Source: Pseudobutyrivibrio sp. 49
GTDB taxonomy: Bacteria > Bacillota > Clostridia > Lachnospirales > Lachnospiraceae
Length of the DNA: 64,000 nt
Direction: 5' to 3'
Assembly (NCBI RefSeq): GCF_900100545.1
Contig: NZ_FNDP01000001.1
Span: 659,115 to 723,114 of the forward strand
Under the pieces are notes generated by a model. That model saw only the letters and a program-made list of their open reading frames with translations, did not search any database and was not told where the DNA came from. Positions 16,918-25,455 of the stretch are shown here, piece by piece (the stretch's first letter is position 1; every line of letters starts with the position of its first letter). A program made the position numbers and the translations under genes.

Positions 16918-17673
16918 TTAGGCTGCGATTCTGGATTCAATCAGAATATCAGTGAAAGTATCTTCCTGGGTGATATTAATCTGACCAGCCTTCATCATCT
17001 CTAAAATACAAAGGAAGGTAACAATAACCTCTGTCTTTGAGTGTGCAGCTTCAAGAAGATTTCTAAAGCTGAAGGTGTTATGTGCCTTCGCAAATGCGAT
17101 AGTCCATTCCATTTTCTGTTCAAGAGAAACCTCTTCCTTTTTTATCTTTCCAAATGTAGAACGGATTGGGTCTCTTCTATTATCCTGACGCTTAAGCACC
17201 TGTTGAAAAATATCATTAAGCTTGTTAAGTGTAAGGTCTGCCATAAGCTCTTCCAAATCAACTGGCTGCTGATACTTTAAAACTTCCTCTGGAATAGTAG
17301 GTTCCTTGTAGAAAACAAGGCTTGCATCTATCTGTCTGTCTCTAAGCTGATAAGAGATAGTCTTGTACATCTTGTACTCTAACAGTTGCTGAACAAGCTC
17401 TGCACGTGGATCCTCAGGCTCTTCACCCTCTTCTGTCTTCTCTTCCTGTGGCAATAACATACGACTCTTGATATCAAGAAGTGTGGTAGCCATAAGCAGG
17501 AACTCAGACATAACATCTAAGTCGCTGTTGTCCATAGCACGAACATACTCCATATATTGATCTGTAATCTCAACAATAGGGATGTCATAAATATCAACTT
17601 TATTCTTATCAATCAGGTGAAGTAATAAGTCCAATGGACCTTCAAAAACCTGAAGCTTAACATTCATTTCCAT
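16918..17673 (-). CDS. scpA: ScpA, segregation and condensation protein A (kleisin)
   Basis: Kleisin subunit of 251 residues. N-terminal VFEGPLDLLLHLIDKNKVDI is the family signature; the C-terminal winged helix (FRNLLEAAHSKTEVIVTFLC onward) binds the Smc head. A charged stretch with EEKTEEGEEPEDP lies in the middle. It has its own promoter inside the icd terminator region. Confidence 0.96.
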   Translation of the reverse strand: MEMNVKLQVFEGPLDLLLHLIDKNKVDIYDIPIVEITDQYMEYVRAMDNSDLDVMSEFLLMATTLLDIKSRMLLPQEEKTEEGEEPEDPRAELVQQLLEYKMYKTISYQLRDRQIDASLVFYKEPTIPEEVLKYQQPVDLEELMADLTLNKLNDIFQQVLKRQDNRRDPIRSTFGKIKKEEVSLEQKMEWTIAFAKAHNTFSFRNLLEAAHSKTEVIVTFLCILEMMKAGQINITQEDTFTDILIESRIAA

Positions 17674-17698
17674 ACATTTTCTCCATCAGGAGCATAAA

Positions 17699-17730
17699 AA
17701 TAGCCCCATACATTTAAGTATGAGACTATT
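17699..17730 (-). terminator. Terminator-like hairpin of icd, overlapping the scpA promoter
   Basis: On the minus strand AATAG-TC-TCATAC pairs with GTATGGGG-CTATT around TTAAAT (outer AATAG/CTATT, inner CATAC/GTATG), followed by a T run at 17700-17696. A transcript started at the scpA promoter would begin inside the 5' arm and could not form the full stem, so only icd readthrough would be terminated. Confidence 0.65.
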
Positions 17731-17756
17731 ATAATAGACTATATTGTGCAAGTCAA
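17728..17756 (-). promoter_or_regulatory. Sigma-A-type promoter of scpAB
   Basis: TTGACT (17756-17751) and TATAAT (17733-17728) on the minus strand with 17 nt between. The predicted transcript start is near 17720, within the hairpin at 17699-17730. Confidence 0.8.
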
Positions 17757-17793
17757 TAAACACAAACACTAAATCTTGTGTTTTCAGACTATT

Positions 17794-18999
17794 TTAAAGA
17801 GATTCAAGAGTTTTACGAATTTCAATGATGAAATCCCTTGAATTAAGGACTGCTGGGTTCTCGATTGATGTAATGAGAGCCAAATCCTTTGTCATCTTTC
17901 CATCTTCGATAGTCTTGATACAAGCCTTCTCAAGCTTGTCAGCAAATGCAGAAAGCTCTGGTATACTATCAAGCTCACCGCGCTTTCTAAGAGCGCCTGT
18001 CCATGCAAAAATTGTAGCTACAGAGTTTGTAGATGTCTCCTCACCCTTAAGATGCTTGTAGTAGTGACGCTGAACTGTTCCGTGAGCAGCCTCGTACTCG
18101 TAGTAACCAGCAGGGCTTACAAGAACAGAAGTCATCATAGCAAGTGAACCAAAAGCAGATGAAATCATATCTGACATAACATCACCATCATAGTTCTTAC
18201 ATGCCCAGATGAATCCGCCCTCAGATTTCATTACACGAGCAACCGCATCATCAATAAGGGTATAGAAGTATTCGATACCAGCAGCATCAAAGGCAGCTTT
18301 AAACTCCTTATCAAAAATCTCCTGGAATACGTCCTTAAAAGTATGGTCATACTTCTTAGAAATAGTATCCTTTGTAGCAAACCATAAATCCTGCTTTGTA
18401 TCTAAAGCATATTTAAAGCAGCTATGAGCAAAACTTTCGATTGAATCGTTAAGATTGTGCTGTCCCTGAACTACACCTGGTCCGTTAAAGGTATGAACAA
18501 GTGCACGCTCTTCCTTGCCATCCTCAGATGTGTAAACAAGCTCTACCTTACCAGCTGCAGGAATAACCATCTCGGTATTCTTATAAACATCACCATAAGC
18601 ATGACGGGCAATTGTAATTGGTTTCTTCCATGACTTAACATTTGGGTCAATTCCCTTTACAACGATTGGAGCACGGAATACTGTACCATCAAGGATTGCA
18701 CGGATAGTGCCATTAGGACTCTTCCACATTTCCTTAAGGTTGTACTCAGTCATACGTGCTGCATTAGGAGTGATTGTGGCACACTTAACAGCAACTCCAT
18801 ATTTCTTTGTAGCCTCTGCTGACTCTACAGTTACCTTGTCATCTGTCTCATTTCTGTGCTCTAGACCAAGGTCATAGTACTCAGTCTTTAAATCGATGAA
18901 AGGAAGAAGAAGCTCGTCCTTAATCATCTGCCAGAGGATGCGTGTCATCTCATCGCCGTCCATCTCTACAAGTGGGGTTGTCATCTGAATTTTGCTCAT
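17794..18999 (-). CDS. icd: NADP-dependent isocitrate dehydrogenase (eukaryotic-type, subfamily II)
   Basis: Oxidises isocitrate to 2-oxoglutarate with NADP+. The 401-residue sequence matches the homodimeric eukaryotic-like group: [20 protein letters not shown] at the start, [20 protein letters not shown] for substrate binding, and the metal-binding acidic residues in [37 protein letters not shown] holds the NADP-recognition region. Monocistronic between leuS and scpA. In a fermentative anaerobe it probably supplies 2-oxoglutarate for glutamate synthesis (inference). Confidence 0.96.
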   Translation of the reverse strand: MSKIQMTTPLVEMDGDEMTRILWQMIKDELLLPFIDLKTEYYDLGLEHRNETDDKVTVESAEATKKYGVAVKCATITPNAARMTEYNLKEMWKSPNGTIRAILDGTVFRAPIVVKGIDPNVKSWKKPITIARHAYGDVYKNTEMVIPAAGKVELVYTSEDGKEERALVHTFNGPGVVQGQHNLNDSIESFAHSCFKYALDTKQDLWFATKDTISKKYDHTFKDVFQEIFDKEFKAAFDAAGIEYFYTLIDDAVARVMKSEGGFIWACKNYDGDVMSDMISSAFGSLAMMTSVLVSPAGYYEYEAAHGTVQRHYYKHLKGEETSTNSVATIFAWTGALRKRGELDSIPELSAFADKLEKACIKTIEDGKMTKDLALITSIENPAVLNSRDFIIEIRKTLESL

Positions 19000-19032
19000 A
19001 ACGTATTCTCCTTATCTTATAACTTTATAGAA

Positions 19033-19056
19033 TAAGCCTGCCGCTTTGGCAGGCTT
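19033..19056 (-). terminator. Terminator hairpin of leuS
   Basis: AAGCCTGCC/GGCAGGCTT, a perfect 9-bp stem with a 5-6 nt loop right after the leuS stop. The T tract on the minus strand is weak (TTATTCTAT). Confidence 0.75.
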
Positions 19057-19061
19057 AAACA

Positions 19062-21467
19062 TTATTTAACTACAAGGTTAACAATCTTGTTTGGAACATA
19101 AATTTCCTTAACGAGATTCTTGCCCTCAATTGCTGCCGCAACAGCTGAATCAGCCTTAGCAATTGAAAGAGCCTCATCCTTCTCACATCCGTTAGGAATC
19201 TTGATTGTAGCCTTAAGCTTACCATTAACCTGTACAGCGATTTCGATAGTAGACTCAACAATCTTAGCTGGGTCAAACTCTGGCCAAGCTGAAAGTGATA
19301 CATATCCCTCTCCGCCAAGCTCAGCGTACATTTCCTCACAAAGGTGTGGAGCAAATGGAGCTAAAATCTTAGCAAGTAATACAAGATTATCCTTAGTAAT
19401 ATGTCCCTCTGCAATGATATCGTTAAGAAGTCCCATCATAGCTGCGATAGCTGTGTTGTACTTCATAGCCTCGATATCCTCAGAAACCTTTTTAATTGTC
19501 TTATGAATTCCTGTCTCGATAGACTCGCTGTTAGCCTCATCAGTAACAATATCTGTAAGACCTGCGAATCTCTCAAGGAATCTCTTACATCCACGAACAG
19601 ATGCATCTGACCAAGGAGCAGCTGCGCCGTAATCACCCATGAATAATACGTAAGTACGAAGTGTGTCTGCACCGTAAGCATCTACAATATCAAGTGGATC
19701 AATAACGTTTCCACGAGACTTAGACATCTTCTGTCCGTCCTCGCCAAGGATCATGCCCTGTGCACTTCTCTTCTTGTATGGCTCTGGAGTATTAACTACA
19801 CCAAGGTCATAAAGGAAGTGATGCCAGAAACGTGAATAAATCAAGTGACGTGTAACGTGCTCCATACCACCGTTGTACCAGTCAACTGGCATCCAGTAGT
19901 TGAGCTTGTCCATAGCTGCGAACTCGTTATCATTGTGTGGATCAATGTAACGTAAGAAGTACCATGATGAACCAGCCCACTGAGGCATAGTATCAGTCTC
20001 TCTCTTAGCGTCAGCGCCACACTTAGGGCACTTGCAGTTTACAAAGCTGTCAATCTTAGCAAGTGGTGACTCTCCGTCTGTACCTGGCTCAAAGTTCTCA
20101 AGTACAGGAAGCTTAAGTGGAAGCTCCTCAAATGGAACTGCTACATCACCACATGTAGGACAGTGAACGATTGGAATAGGCTCACCCCAGTAACGCTGTC
20201 TGTTGAATGCCCAATCCTTCATCTTGAACTGAACACCAGCCTTACCGCAACCAAGCTTTTCAAGCTCCTGAATCATTCTGTCGATTGAGTCCTTCTTGTT
20301 GTTAAGACCATTAAGGAACTCAGAGTTAATCATGTTACCTTCGCCTGTGTAAGCTTCCTTAGTAACATCTCCACCCTCGATAACAGGGATAATATCAATA
20401 CCAAACTTAGTAGCGAAATCCCAGTCACGCTGATCGTGAGCTGGAACTGCCATGATAGCACCAGTACCATAACCCATCATTACATAATCAGAAATGAATA
20501 CTGGAATCTTCTTGCCTGTAATTGGGTTGATTGCATCGAAGCCCTCAACTCTAACACCTGTCTTGTCCTTAGAAACAAGCTGTGTACGCTCGAACTCAGA
20601 CTTCTTCTGGCACTCAGCTCTGTAAGCTAAGATAGCATCCATGTTAGAAATCTTGTCTGCATACTCATCGATATATGGATGCTCTGGAGCAATAACCATA
20701 AATGTAACACCACAAAGTGTATCTGGTCTTGTAGTGTAAATCTCAAGCTTTTTATCTATACCATCAAGTGTGAAATTAACGAAAGCACCCTTTGACTTAC
20801 CAATCCAGTTTACCTGCTGCTGCTTGATATTCTCAGGGAAATCTACCTCATCGAGACCCTGAAGAAGCTTATCAGCATACTCTGTAATACGAAGGTACCA
20901 AACGTCCTTCTCCTTCTGGATTACATCGCTGTCACAGATATCGCACTTACCACCCTGCGAATCCTCATTTGAAAGTACTACCTTACAATGTGGGCAGTAG
21001 TTAACAAGAGTCTTATCTCTGAAAACAAGACCCTTCTCGAACATCTTAAGGAAAATCCACTGTGTCCACTTGTAGTAATCCTCCTGAGTAGTGTCGATTG
21101 TACGACTATAATCAAAAGAAAAACCTACGCTCTTAAGCTGTGTAGTGAACTTTTTGATATTATCATCAGTGATCTTTCTAGGATGTGTATTTGTTTTGAT
21201 AGCATAGTTCTCTGTAGGAAGACCGAAAGCATCAAAACCGATTGGGAATAATACATTATATCCCTGCATGCGGCGCTTTCTAGAAACTACCTCTACTGAA
21301 GAATATGCCTTGATATGTCCAACGTGCATACCTGCACCTGATGGATATGGGAACTCAACCAAGCCGTAGAATTTTGGCTTGTCAGAACCATCAACAGCCT
21401 TAAAGATATCATCTTTTTCCCAGGCTGCCTGCCATTTTTTCTCAATTGCTTTAAAATTGTGCTTCAT
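19062..21467 (-). CDS. leuS: Leucyl-tRNA synthetase
   Basis: Class I synthetase of 801 residues that charges tRNA-Leu. The HIGH-type motif is in FPYPSGAGMHVGHIKAYSSV (about 39-58) and the KMSKS loop is GQKMSKSRGN (Lys near residue 579). The editing CP1 domain lies between them, with TTRPDTLCGVTF and the conserved GTGAIMAVPAHDQRD. A zinc-ribbon-like CPHCKVVLSNEDSQGGKCDICD sits at about 162-183. No T-box leader fits in the 110 bp upstream; instead there is an ordinary promoter overlapping the upstream terminator. Confidence 0.98.
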   Translation of the reverse strand: MKHNFKAIEKKWQAAWEKDDIFKAVDGSDKPKFYGLVEFPYPSGAGMHVGHIKAYSSVEVVSRKRRMQGYNVLFPIGFDAFGLPTENYAIKTNTHPRKITDDNIKKFTTQLKSVGFSFDYSRTIDTTQEDYYKWTQWIFLKMFEKGLVFRDKTLVNYCPHCKVVLSNEDSQGGKCDICDSDVIQKEKDVWYLRITEYADKLLQGLDEVDFPENIKQQQVNWIGKSKGAFVNFTLDGIDKKLEIYTTRPDTLCGVTFMVIAPEHPYIDEYADKISNMDAILAYRAECQKKSEFERTQLVSKDKTGVRVEGFDAINPITGKKIPVFISDYVMMGYGTGAIMAVPAHDQRDWDFATKFGIDIIPVIEGGDVTKEAYTGEGNMINSEFLNGLNNKKDSIDRMIQELEKLGCGKAGVQFKMKDWAFNRQRYWGEPIPIVHCPTCGDVAVPFEELPLKLPVLENFEPGTDGESPLAKIDSFVNCKCPKCGADAKRETDTMPQWAGSSWYFLRYIDPHNDNEFAAMDKLNYWMPVDWYNGGMEHVTRHLIYSRFWHHFLYDLGVVNTPEPYKKRSAQGMILGEDGQKMSKSRGNVIDPLDIVDAYGADTLRTYVLFMGDYGAAAPWSDASVRGCKRFLERFAGLTDIVTDEANSESIETGIHKTIKKVSEDIEAMKYNTAIAAMMGLLNDIIAEGHITKDNLVLLAKILAPFAPHLCEEMYAELGGEGYVSLSAWPEFDPAKIVESTIEIAVQVNGKLKATIKIPNGCEKDEALSIAKADSAVAAAIEGKNLVKEIYVPNKIVNLVVK

Positions 21468-21501
21468 TTTCTCACCTCGAACTTTACTTAACTAAACAAA
21501 A

Positions 21502-21530
21502 ATTATAATAAAAGCTGTGTAGTTTTGCAA
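21502..21530 (-). promoter_or_regulatory. Sigma-A-type promoter of leuS
   Basis: TTGCAA (21530-21525) and TATAAT (21507-21502) on the minus strand, 17 nt apart. The -35 box lies in the loop and arm of the preceding gene's terminator hairpin. Confidence 0.8.
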
Positions 21531-21544
21531 TAAAACTACACAGC
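21514..21544 (-). terminator. Rho-independent terminator of the small gene at 21578
   Basis: Perfect 13-bp stem GCTGTGTAGTTTT/AAAACTACACAGC with a 5-nt loop, followed on the minus strand by TTTTATTATAATTTTT. Confidence 0.88.
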
Positions 21545-21577
21545 AAAATTGGTTTTTATTGAAAATATGCTTAGCGA

Positions 21578-21913
21578 TTAGGCTATCACCGACATCATAG
21601 CTAGCATTCCTAAATTTGTAATATAAGTTCTGCGCTCATCTATGTTCCAGTATTTTTCCTCTACCGGCTTTACATCCAGGTACTCACCATAGTTTAGTGG
21701 TGCCACAGATCCATCTGCTACAAAGGGAACCACATATTTTCCTGAAATATCATCTTTATAAACACAAATCCCTGCTTCATCGGGATTATTAATATCTATT
21801 GTCTTACTAAATGAAATCAAGTCATCTAAATTTCCAGCCACAGCCTCAAAGAAATACTCTTCAACTTCAGGCTCTGCCTGCTCCATTACTTCTACATTAT
21901 ATTCAATAATCAA
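21578..21913 (-). CDS. Small acidic protein of unknown function
   Basis: 111 residues, strongly acidic at the N terminus (EQAEPEVEEYFFEAVAGNLD). It has no signal peptide; a short hydrophobic end (LGMLAMMSVIA) is too short to be a clear membrane helix. I do not recognise a family. The start is a TTG with GAGAGG 9 nt upstream; a nearer ATG is followed at once by a stop codon. It is closed by a strong terminator, which supports it as a real single-gene unit between fusA-like and leuS. Confidence 0.65.
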   Translation of the reverse strand: MIIEYNVEVMEQAEPEVEEYFFEAVAGNLDDLISFSKTIDINNPDEAGICVYKDDISGKYVVPFVADGSVAPLNYGEYLDVKPVEEKYWNIDERRTYITNLGMLAMMSVIA

Positions 21914-22033
21914 TTACATTATCCTCTCGTTCTAAAAAAGTGCTCTGATATAGTAGCACGACTTATGAAATGACTCTACCTGCAATTTTTTCAGTCTGTG
22001 AAATATGTAACCGAAAATTTAATATTATAGAAA

Positions 22034-22067
22034 AAAGACTGATGAAGTAACAACCTCATCAGTCTTT
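22034..22067 (-). terminator. Rho-independent terminator of the EF-G-like gene
   Basis: Perfect 12-bp stem AAAGACTGATGA/TCATCAGTCTTT followed on the minus strand by T residues. It begins 14 nt after the stop codon. Confidence 0.92.
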
Positions 22068-22080
22068 CAAATTTTAAATA

Positions 22081-24177
22081 TTATTCCTCATCTACATCCT
22101 TAATCTTATTAGCGCGTCTCTCAACCTCCTTAGCCTGAACATCTGAAGGAACCTGCTCATAGCGAGCTAATTCATAAGAGAATGTACCGTAGCCACCAAT
22201 CATTGAACGAAGCTGGGTATCATAACCGTAAAGCTCAGCCATAGGAACTTCAGCCATGACCTCAGTCTTGCCACCAGTTTCTGTAGGATTCATTCCAAGA
22301 ACACGTCCACGTCTCTTGTTCAAATCCCCCATTACATCACCAGTGTAGCTATCTGGAACTACAACCTTAAGTGTCTCGATAGGCTCAAGAAGGATTGGAT
22401 TAGCCTTCATGATACCATCCTTGAATGCACCCTTAGCTGCAACCTTGAATGCCATTTCTGAAGAATCAACTGGGTGATAGCTTCCATCATAAAGGTTAGC
22501 ATGTACACCAACTACAGGATAAGCTGCAAGTGGTCCTGCAAGAACAGCTTCTGAAAGTCCCTTCTCAACAGCTGGGAAATAGTTCTTTGGAACTGCACCA
22601 CCAACTACAGACTCTGTAAAGTTGTAATGCTCTTCCATATTTCCAGAAGGCTCAAATGTCATCTTAACGTGACCATACTGACCATGACCACCAGTCTGCT
22701 TCTTATACTTATACTCTACATCAGCCTTTCCTCTGATTGTCTCTTTGAATGCAATCTTTGGCTGGCTAAGCTCGATGTCTACCTTGTACTTCTCATTAAG
22801 CTTCTGCACAAGCATATCGATATGTCTGTCTCCGATACCATAAAGAAGTGACTGACTGTTCTCGCCATCATTAACAGCCTTGATGGTTAAATCCTCAGCA
22901 CAAAGCTTTGCGAGTGCCTGTGCAATTTTATCTTCATCTCCCTTATTTTTAGCCTTATATCTCTTGTATGTATAAGGAACTGAAAGTGGTGTTCTAATGT
23001 AAAGAATTGGATTAGCCTTTGTAGAAAGTGAGTCTGTAGTAGCTACCTTCTGGAGCTTTGAAAGTGCACAGATATCACCTGCGTGAACCTCAGGGACTTC
23101 CTCAGCCTTGCTACCTGTTAAGATGTAAAGCTTTCCAATCTTCTCCTCTGTCTCTTTATGCTTGTTATAAAGCAAATCATCCGTCTTAAGAACACCTGAA
23201 TTAACCTTGATAAGTGAATACTTACCAACGAATGGGTCGACGATTGTCTTAAATACATAAGCACTCTTTGGCTTAGAGAAGTCATAGTTTGCTTCGTAAA
23301 CTTCATTCGTATTTGCGTTAATTCCTGTAATCTTGCAATCAGCTGGTGATGGAAGATACTTAACAACGTCAGTAAGCATTGTATACTGACCTCTGTTAGT
23401 AAGATTTGAACCCATCATAACTGGAACAATATCACCAGAAGCTACGTTTACACGAAGTGCCTGACGGATCTCATCTTCAGAGAACTCTTCGCCACCAAAA
23501 TATCTATCCATGAATTCCTCTGATGTCTCAGCAACTGATTCCATCAAAGCTTCACGATATTTCTCCAAATATTCCTGATTGTAATCAGGTACATCAGAGT
23601 GTTCTACTGTTCCATCAGCCTTCCAGCGCTTTCCCATCTGCTGGATGACATTTACATAGCCAACAAACTCTCCATTTTCTCTAATTGGAAGATGGAAAGG
23701 AGCAATCTTCTTTCCGTACAAACTCTGAAGCTCCTCAACGATTTCTCTATAGCTGGCATCATCTATATCCATGTCAGTTACAAATACCATTCTAGGAAGA
23801 TTAAATTTGTCGCACATCTCCCAAGCTCTCTTTGTACCAACCTCAATTCCGCTTTTACCTGAAATAACAATAATAGCCGCATCTGCTGCCGAAACTGCCT
23901 CCTCAGCTTCTCCGACGAAATCAAAATAACCTGGTGTGTCTAGGAAATTAATCTTAGTATCGCCCCAAATGATTGGAACTAAAGAAGTGTAGATAGAAAA
24001 TTTGTTTTTTGTCTCCAGTTTGTCGTAGTCACTAATGGTATTACCAGCCTCGATAGTGCCTGGCTTGCTGATCTGACCAGCCAGAAAAGCCATTGATTCG
24101 ATGAGACTGGTTTTGCCCGCCCCGCTGTGACCAAGCAACACAACGTTCCTAATTTTGTCCGTAGTAAATACCTTCAT
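22081..24177 (-). CDS. Elongation factor G-like GTPase (EF-G2 family)
   Basis: A 698-residue translational GTPase with the full five-domain EF-G layout: G domain about 1-270, domain II about 290-370, then domains III-V including HGQYGHVKMTFEP and the C-terminal GYGTFSYELARYEQVP. The P-loop is GHSGAGKT (16-23) rather than the GHIDAGKT of housekeeping EF-G. The G3 motif is DTPGYFDF, with Tyr in place of the catalytic His, and the G4 motif is TDMD (134-137) instead of NKxD. Such EF-G paralogues exist in many Clostridia and their role is unsettled. Own promoter and terminator; it diverges from tyrA. Confidence 0.88.
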   Translation of the reverse strand: MKVFTTDKIRNVVLLGHSGAGKTSLIESMAFLAGQISKPGTIEAGNTISDYDKLETKNKFSIYTSLVPIIWGDTKINFLDTPGYFDFVGEAEEAVSAADAAIIVISGKSGIEVGTKRAWEMCDKFNLPRMVFVTDMDIDDASYREIVEELQSLYGKKIAPFHLPIRENGEFVGYVNVIQQMGKRWKADGTVEHSDVPDYNQEYLEKYREALMESVAETSEEFMDRYFGGEEFSEDEIRQALRVNVASGDIVPVMMGSNLTNRGQYTMLTDVVKYLPSPADCKITGINANTNEVYEANYDFSKPKSAYVFKTIVDPFVGKYSLIKVNSGVLKTDDLLYNKHKETEEKIGKLYILTGSKAEEVPEVHAGDICALSKLQKVATTDSLSTKANPILYIRTPLSVPYTYKRYKAKNKGDEDKIAQALAKLCAEDLTIKAVNDGENSQSLLYGIGDRHIDMLVQKLNEKYKVDIELSQPKIAFKETIRGKADVEYKYKKQTGGHGQYGHVKMTFEPSGNMEEHYNFTESVVGGAVPKNYFPAVEKGLSEAVLAGPLAAYPVVGVHANLYDGSYHPVDSSEMAFKVAAKGAFKDGIMKANPILLEPIETLKVVVPDSYTGDVMGDLNKRRGRVLGMNPTETGGKTEVMAEVPMAELYGYDTQLRSMIGGYGTFSYELARYEQVPSDVQAKEVERRANKIKDVDEE

Positions 24178-24248
24178 GTGTCTTACCTCCCAATAAGTTA
24201 TTCGACGCCTTAACCCCGCCGCGCCGTGATGTTATAAAACTTATATAT

Positions 24249-24277
24249 ATTATATTTAATATTCAGACTATTTACAA
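24249..24277 (-). promoter_or_regulatory. Sigma-A-type promoter of the EF-G-like gene
   Basis: TTGTAA (24277-24272) and TATAAT (24254-24249) on the minus strand with 17 nt between. Its -35 occupies the same base pairs as the tyrA -35. The roughly 65-nt leader contains a GC-rich patch (24211-24229) that stands out from the AT-rich surroundings. Confidence 0.75.
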
Positions 24278-24299
24278 CGCATAAATGTGATATTATATA
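24271..24299 (+). promoter_or_regulatory. Sigma-A-type promoter of tyrA-aroA
   Basis: TTTACA (24271-24276) and TATATA (24294-24299) with 17 nt between. It points away from the EF-G-like promoter and shares its -35 position. Confidence 0.65.
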
Positions 24300-24353
24300 A
24301 ATATATTTTCGCTTTAAAGTATTAAAGTATCATATGTTTTGGGAGATTTATTT

Positions 24354-25454
24354 ATGAAGACAAAAACTATCGGATTTGTAGGACTAGGACTAATTGGAGG
24401 AAGTATCGCAAAAGCGATATTAAACGTATATCCGAATACAAGAATACTGGCTACTGCTTCCAGAGAATCTACAATCGAAGCAGCTTTTGAGGAGCGCCTT
24501 ATCGACAACAACGGCCTTCTTAAAATTCACCAGTTCGGTCAGTGTGATATCATCTTTCTTTGCAGCCCTGTAAAGATTAACTGCGATTACCTAAAGATGC
24601 TTAAAGATGTTGTTAAGCCAGACTGTATTATCACTGATGTAGGTTCTACAAAAGGCGATATCACATCTGTAGCAAGAGAACTCGGTATGACTAATCAGTT
24701 TATAGGTGGTCATCCTATGACTGGTTCGGAACTTACAGGACTTGAGCATTCAAACGCTCTTCTCCTTGAGAATGCATACTATATTCTTACTGCAGATTCA
24801 GAAATGAATCGCGAAACCTACGATGAATTTGCTTCGTATATTGAAAGCCTTGGTGCTATTCCAATAATGCTTACTCCTGAGGAGCACGATGACGCCACAG
24901 CTGCTGTATCACATCTGCCACACGTCATTGCAGCCTCTCTTGTAAATCTTGTACAGGATACAGATGATGAGCGCTCTATTTGCAAAACTATTGCAGCAGG
25001 TGGATTTAAGGATATCACAAGAATAGCCTCTGGATCTCCTACAATGTGGCAGCACATTTTCCTTAGCAACAGAGATGCTTTGATTAAACTTATAGATATA
25101 TACAAGGACGAGCTGGAAGATTTTAGAACCGCTATATTGAAATCCGATGCAGATGAAATTTTACGACTATGGACAAAAGCAAAGGATTACAGAGATTCCA
25201 TTACAATTCCAGACAATGCTTTACTTCGTTTTTACGAATTATATTGCGACATTGATGATAAACCAGGTACACTTGTAGGAGTTCTTCAGCTACTTGCTGA
25301 TGCTGATATCAGTGTAAAGAATATCGATATCATTCATAACAGAGAATTTGAACCTGGTGTTCTTCGAATCGAATTCTATACAGATGAAGCTATGAAAAAA
25401 GCTCAAACAATTTTGGTACATAATAACTACTACGTAAGACAAAGGACAAATTAA
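24354..25454 (+). CDS. tyrA: Prephenate dehydrogenase with C-terminal ACT domain
   Basis: Converts prephenate to 4-hydroxyphenylpyruvate for tyrosine synthesis. The N-terminal NAD(P)-binding motif is IGFVGLGLIGGSIAK, followed by IITDVGSTKGDIT and the prephenate-binding GGHPMTGSELTGLEHSNALL. An ACT domain occupies the last 75 residues or so (starting LYCDIDDKPGTLVGVL), which suggests feedback control by tyrosine. The ATG at 24354 has GGGAG 8 nt upstream; an in-frame TTG at 24339 overlaps that site and is unlikely. The stop is one base before the aroA start. Confidence 0.95.
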   Translation: MKTKTIGFVGLGLIGGSIAKAILNVYPNTRILATASRESTIEAAFEERLIDNNGLLKIHQFGQCDIIFLCSPVKINCDYLKMLKDVVKPDCIITDVGSTKGDITSVARELGMTNQFIGGHPMTGSELTGLEHSNALLLENAYYILTADSEMNRETYDEFASYIESLGAIPIMLTPEEHDDATAAVSHLPHVIAASLVNLVQDTDDERSICKTIAAGGFKDITRIASGSPTMWQHIFLSNRDALIKLIDIYKDELEDFRTAILKSDADEILRLWTKAKDYRDSITIPDNALLRFYELYCDIDDKPGTLVGVLQLLADADISVKNIDIIHNREFEPGVLRIEFYTDEAMKKAQTILVHNNYYVRQRTN

Positions 25455-25455
25455 T

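Noticed and set aside
21468-21577. T-box riboswitch upstream of leuS
   Set aside because: The gap is only about 110 bp and is filled by a terminator and promoter; no T-box sequence seen.
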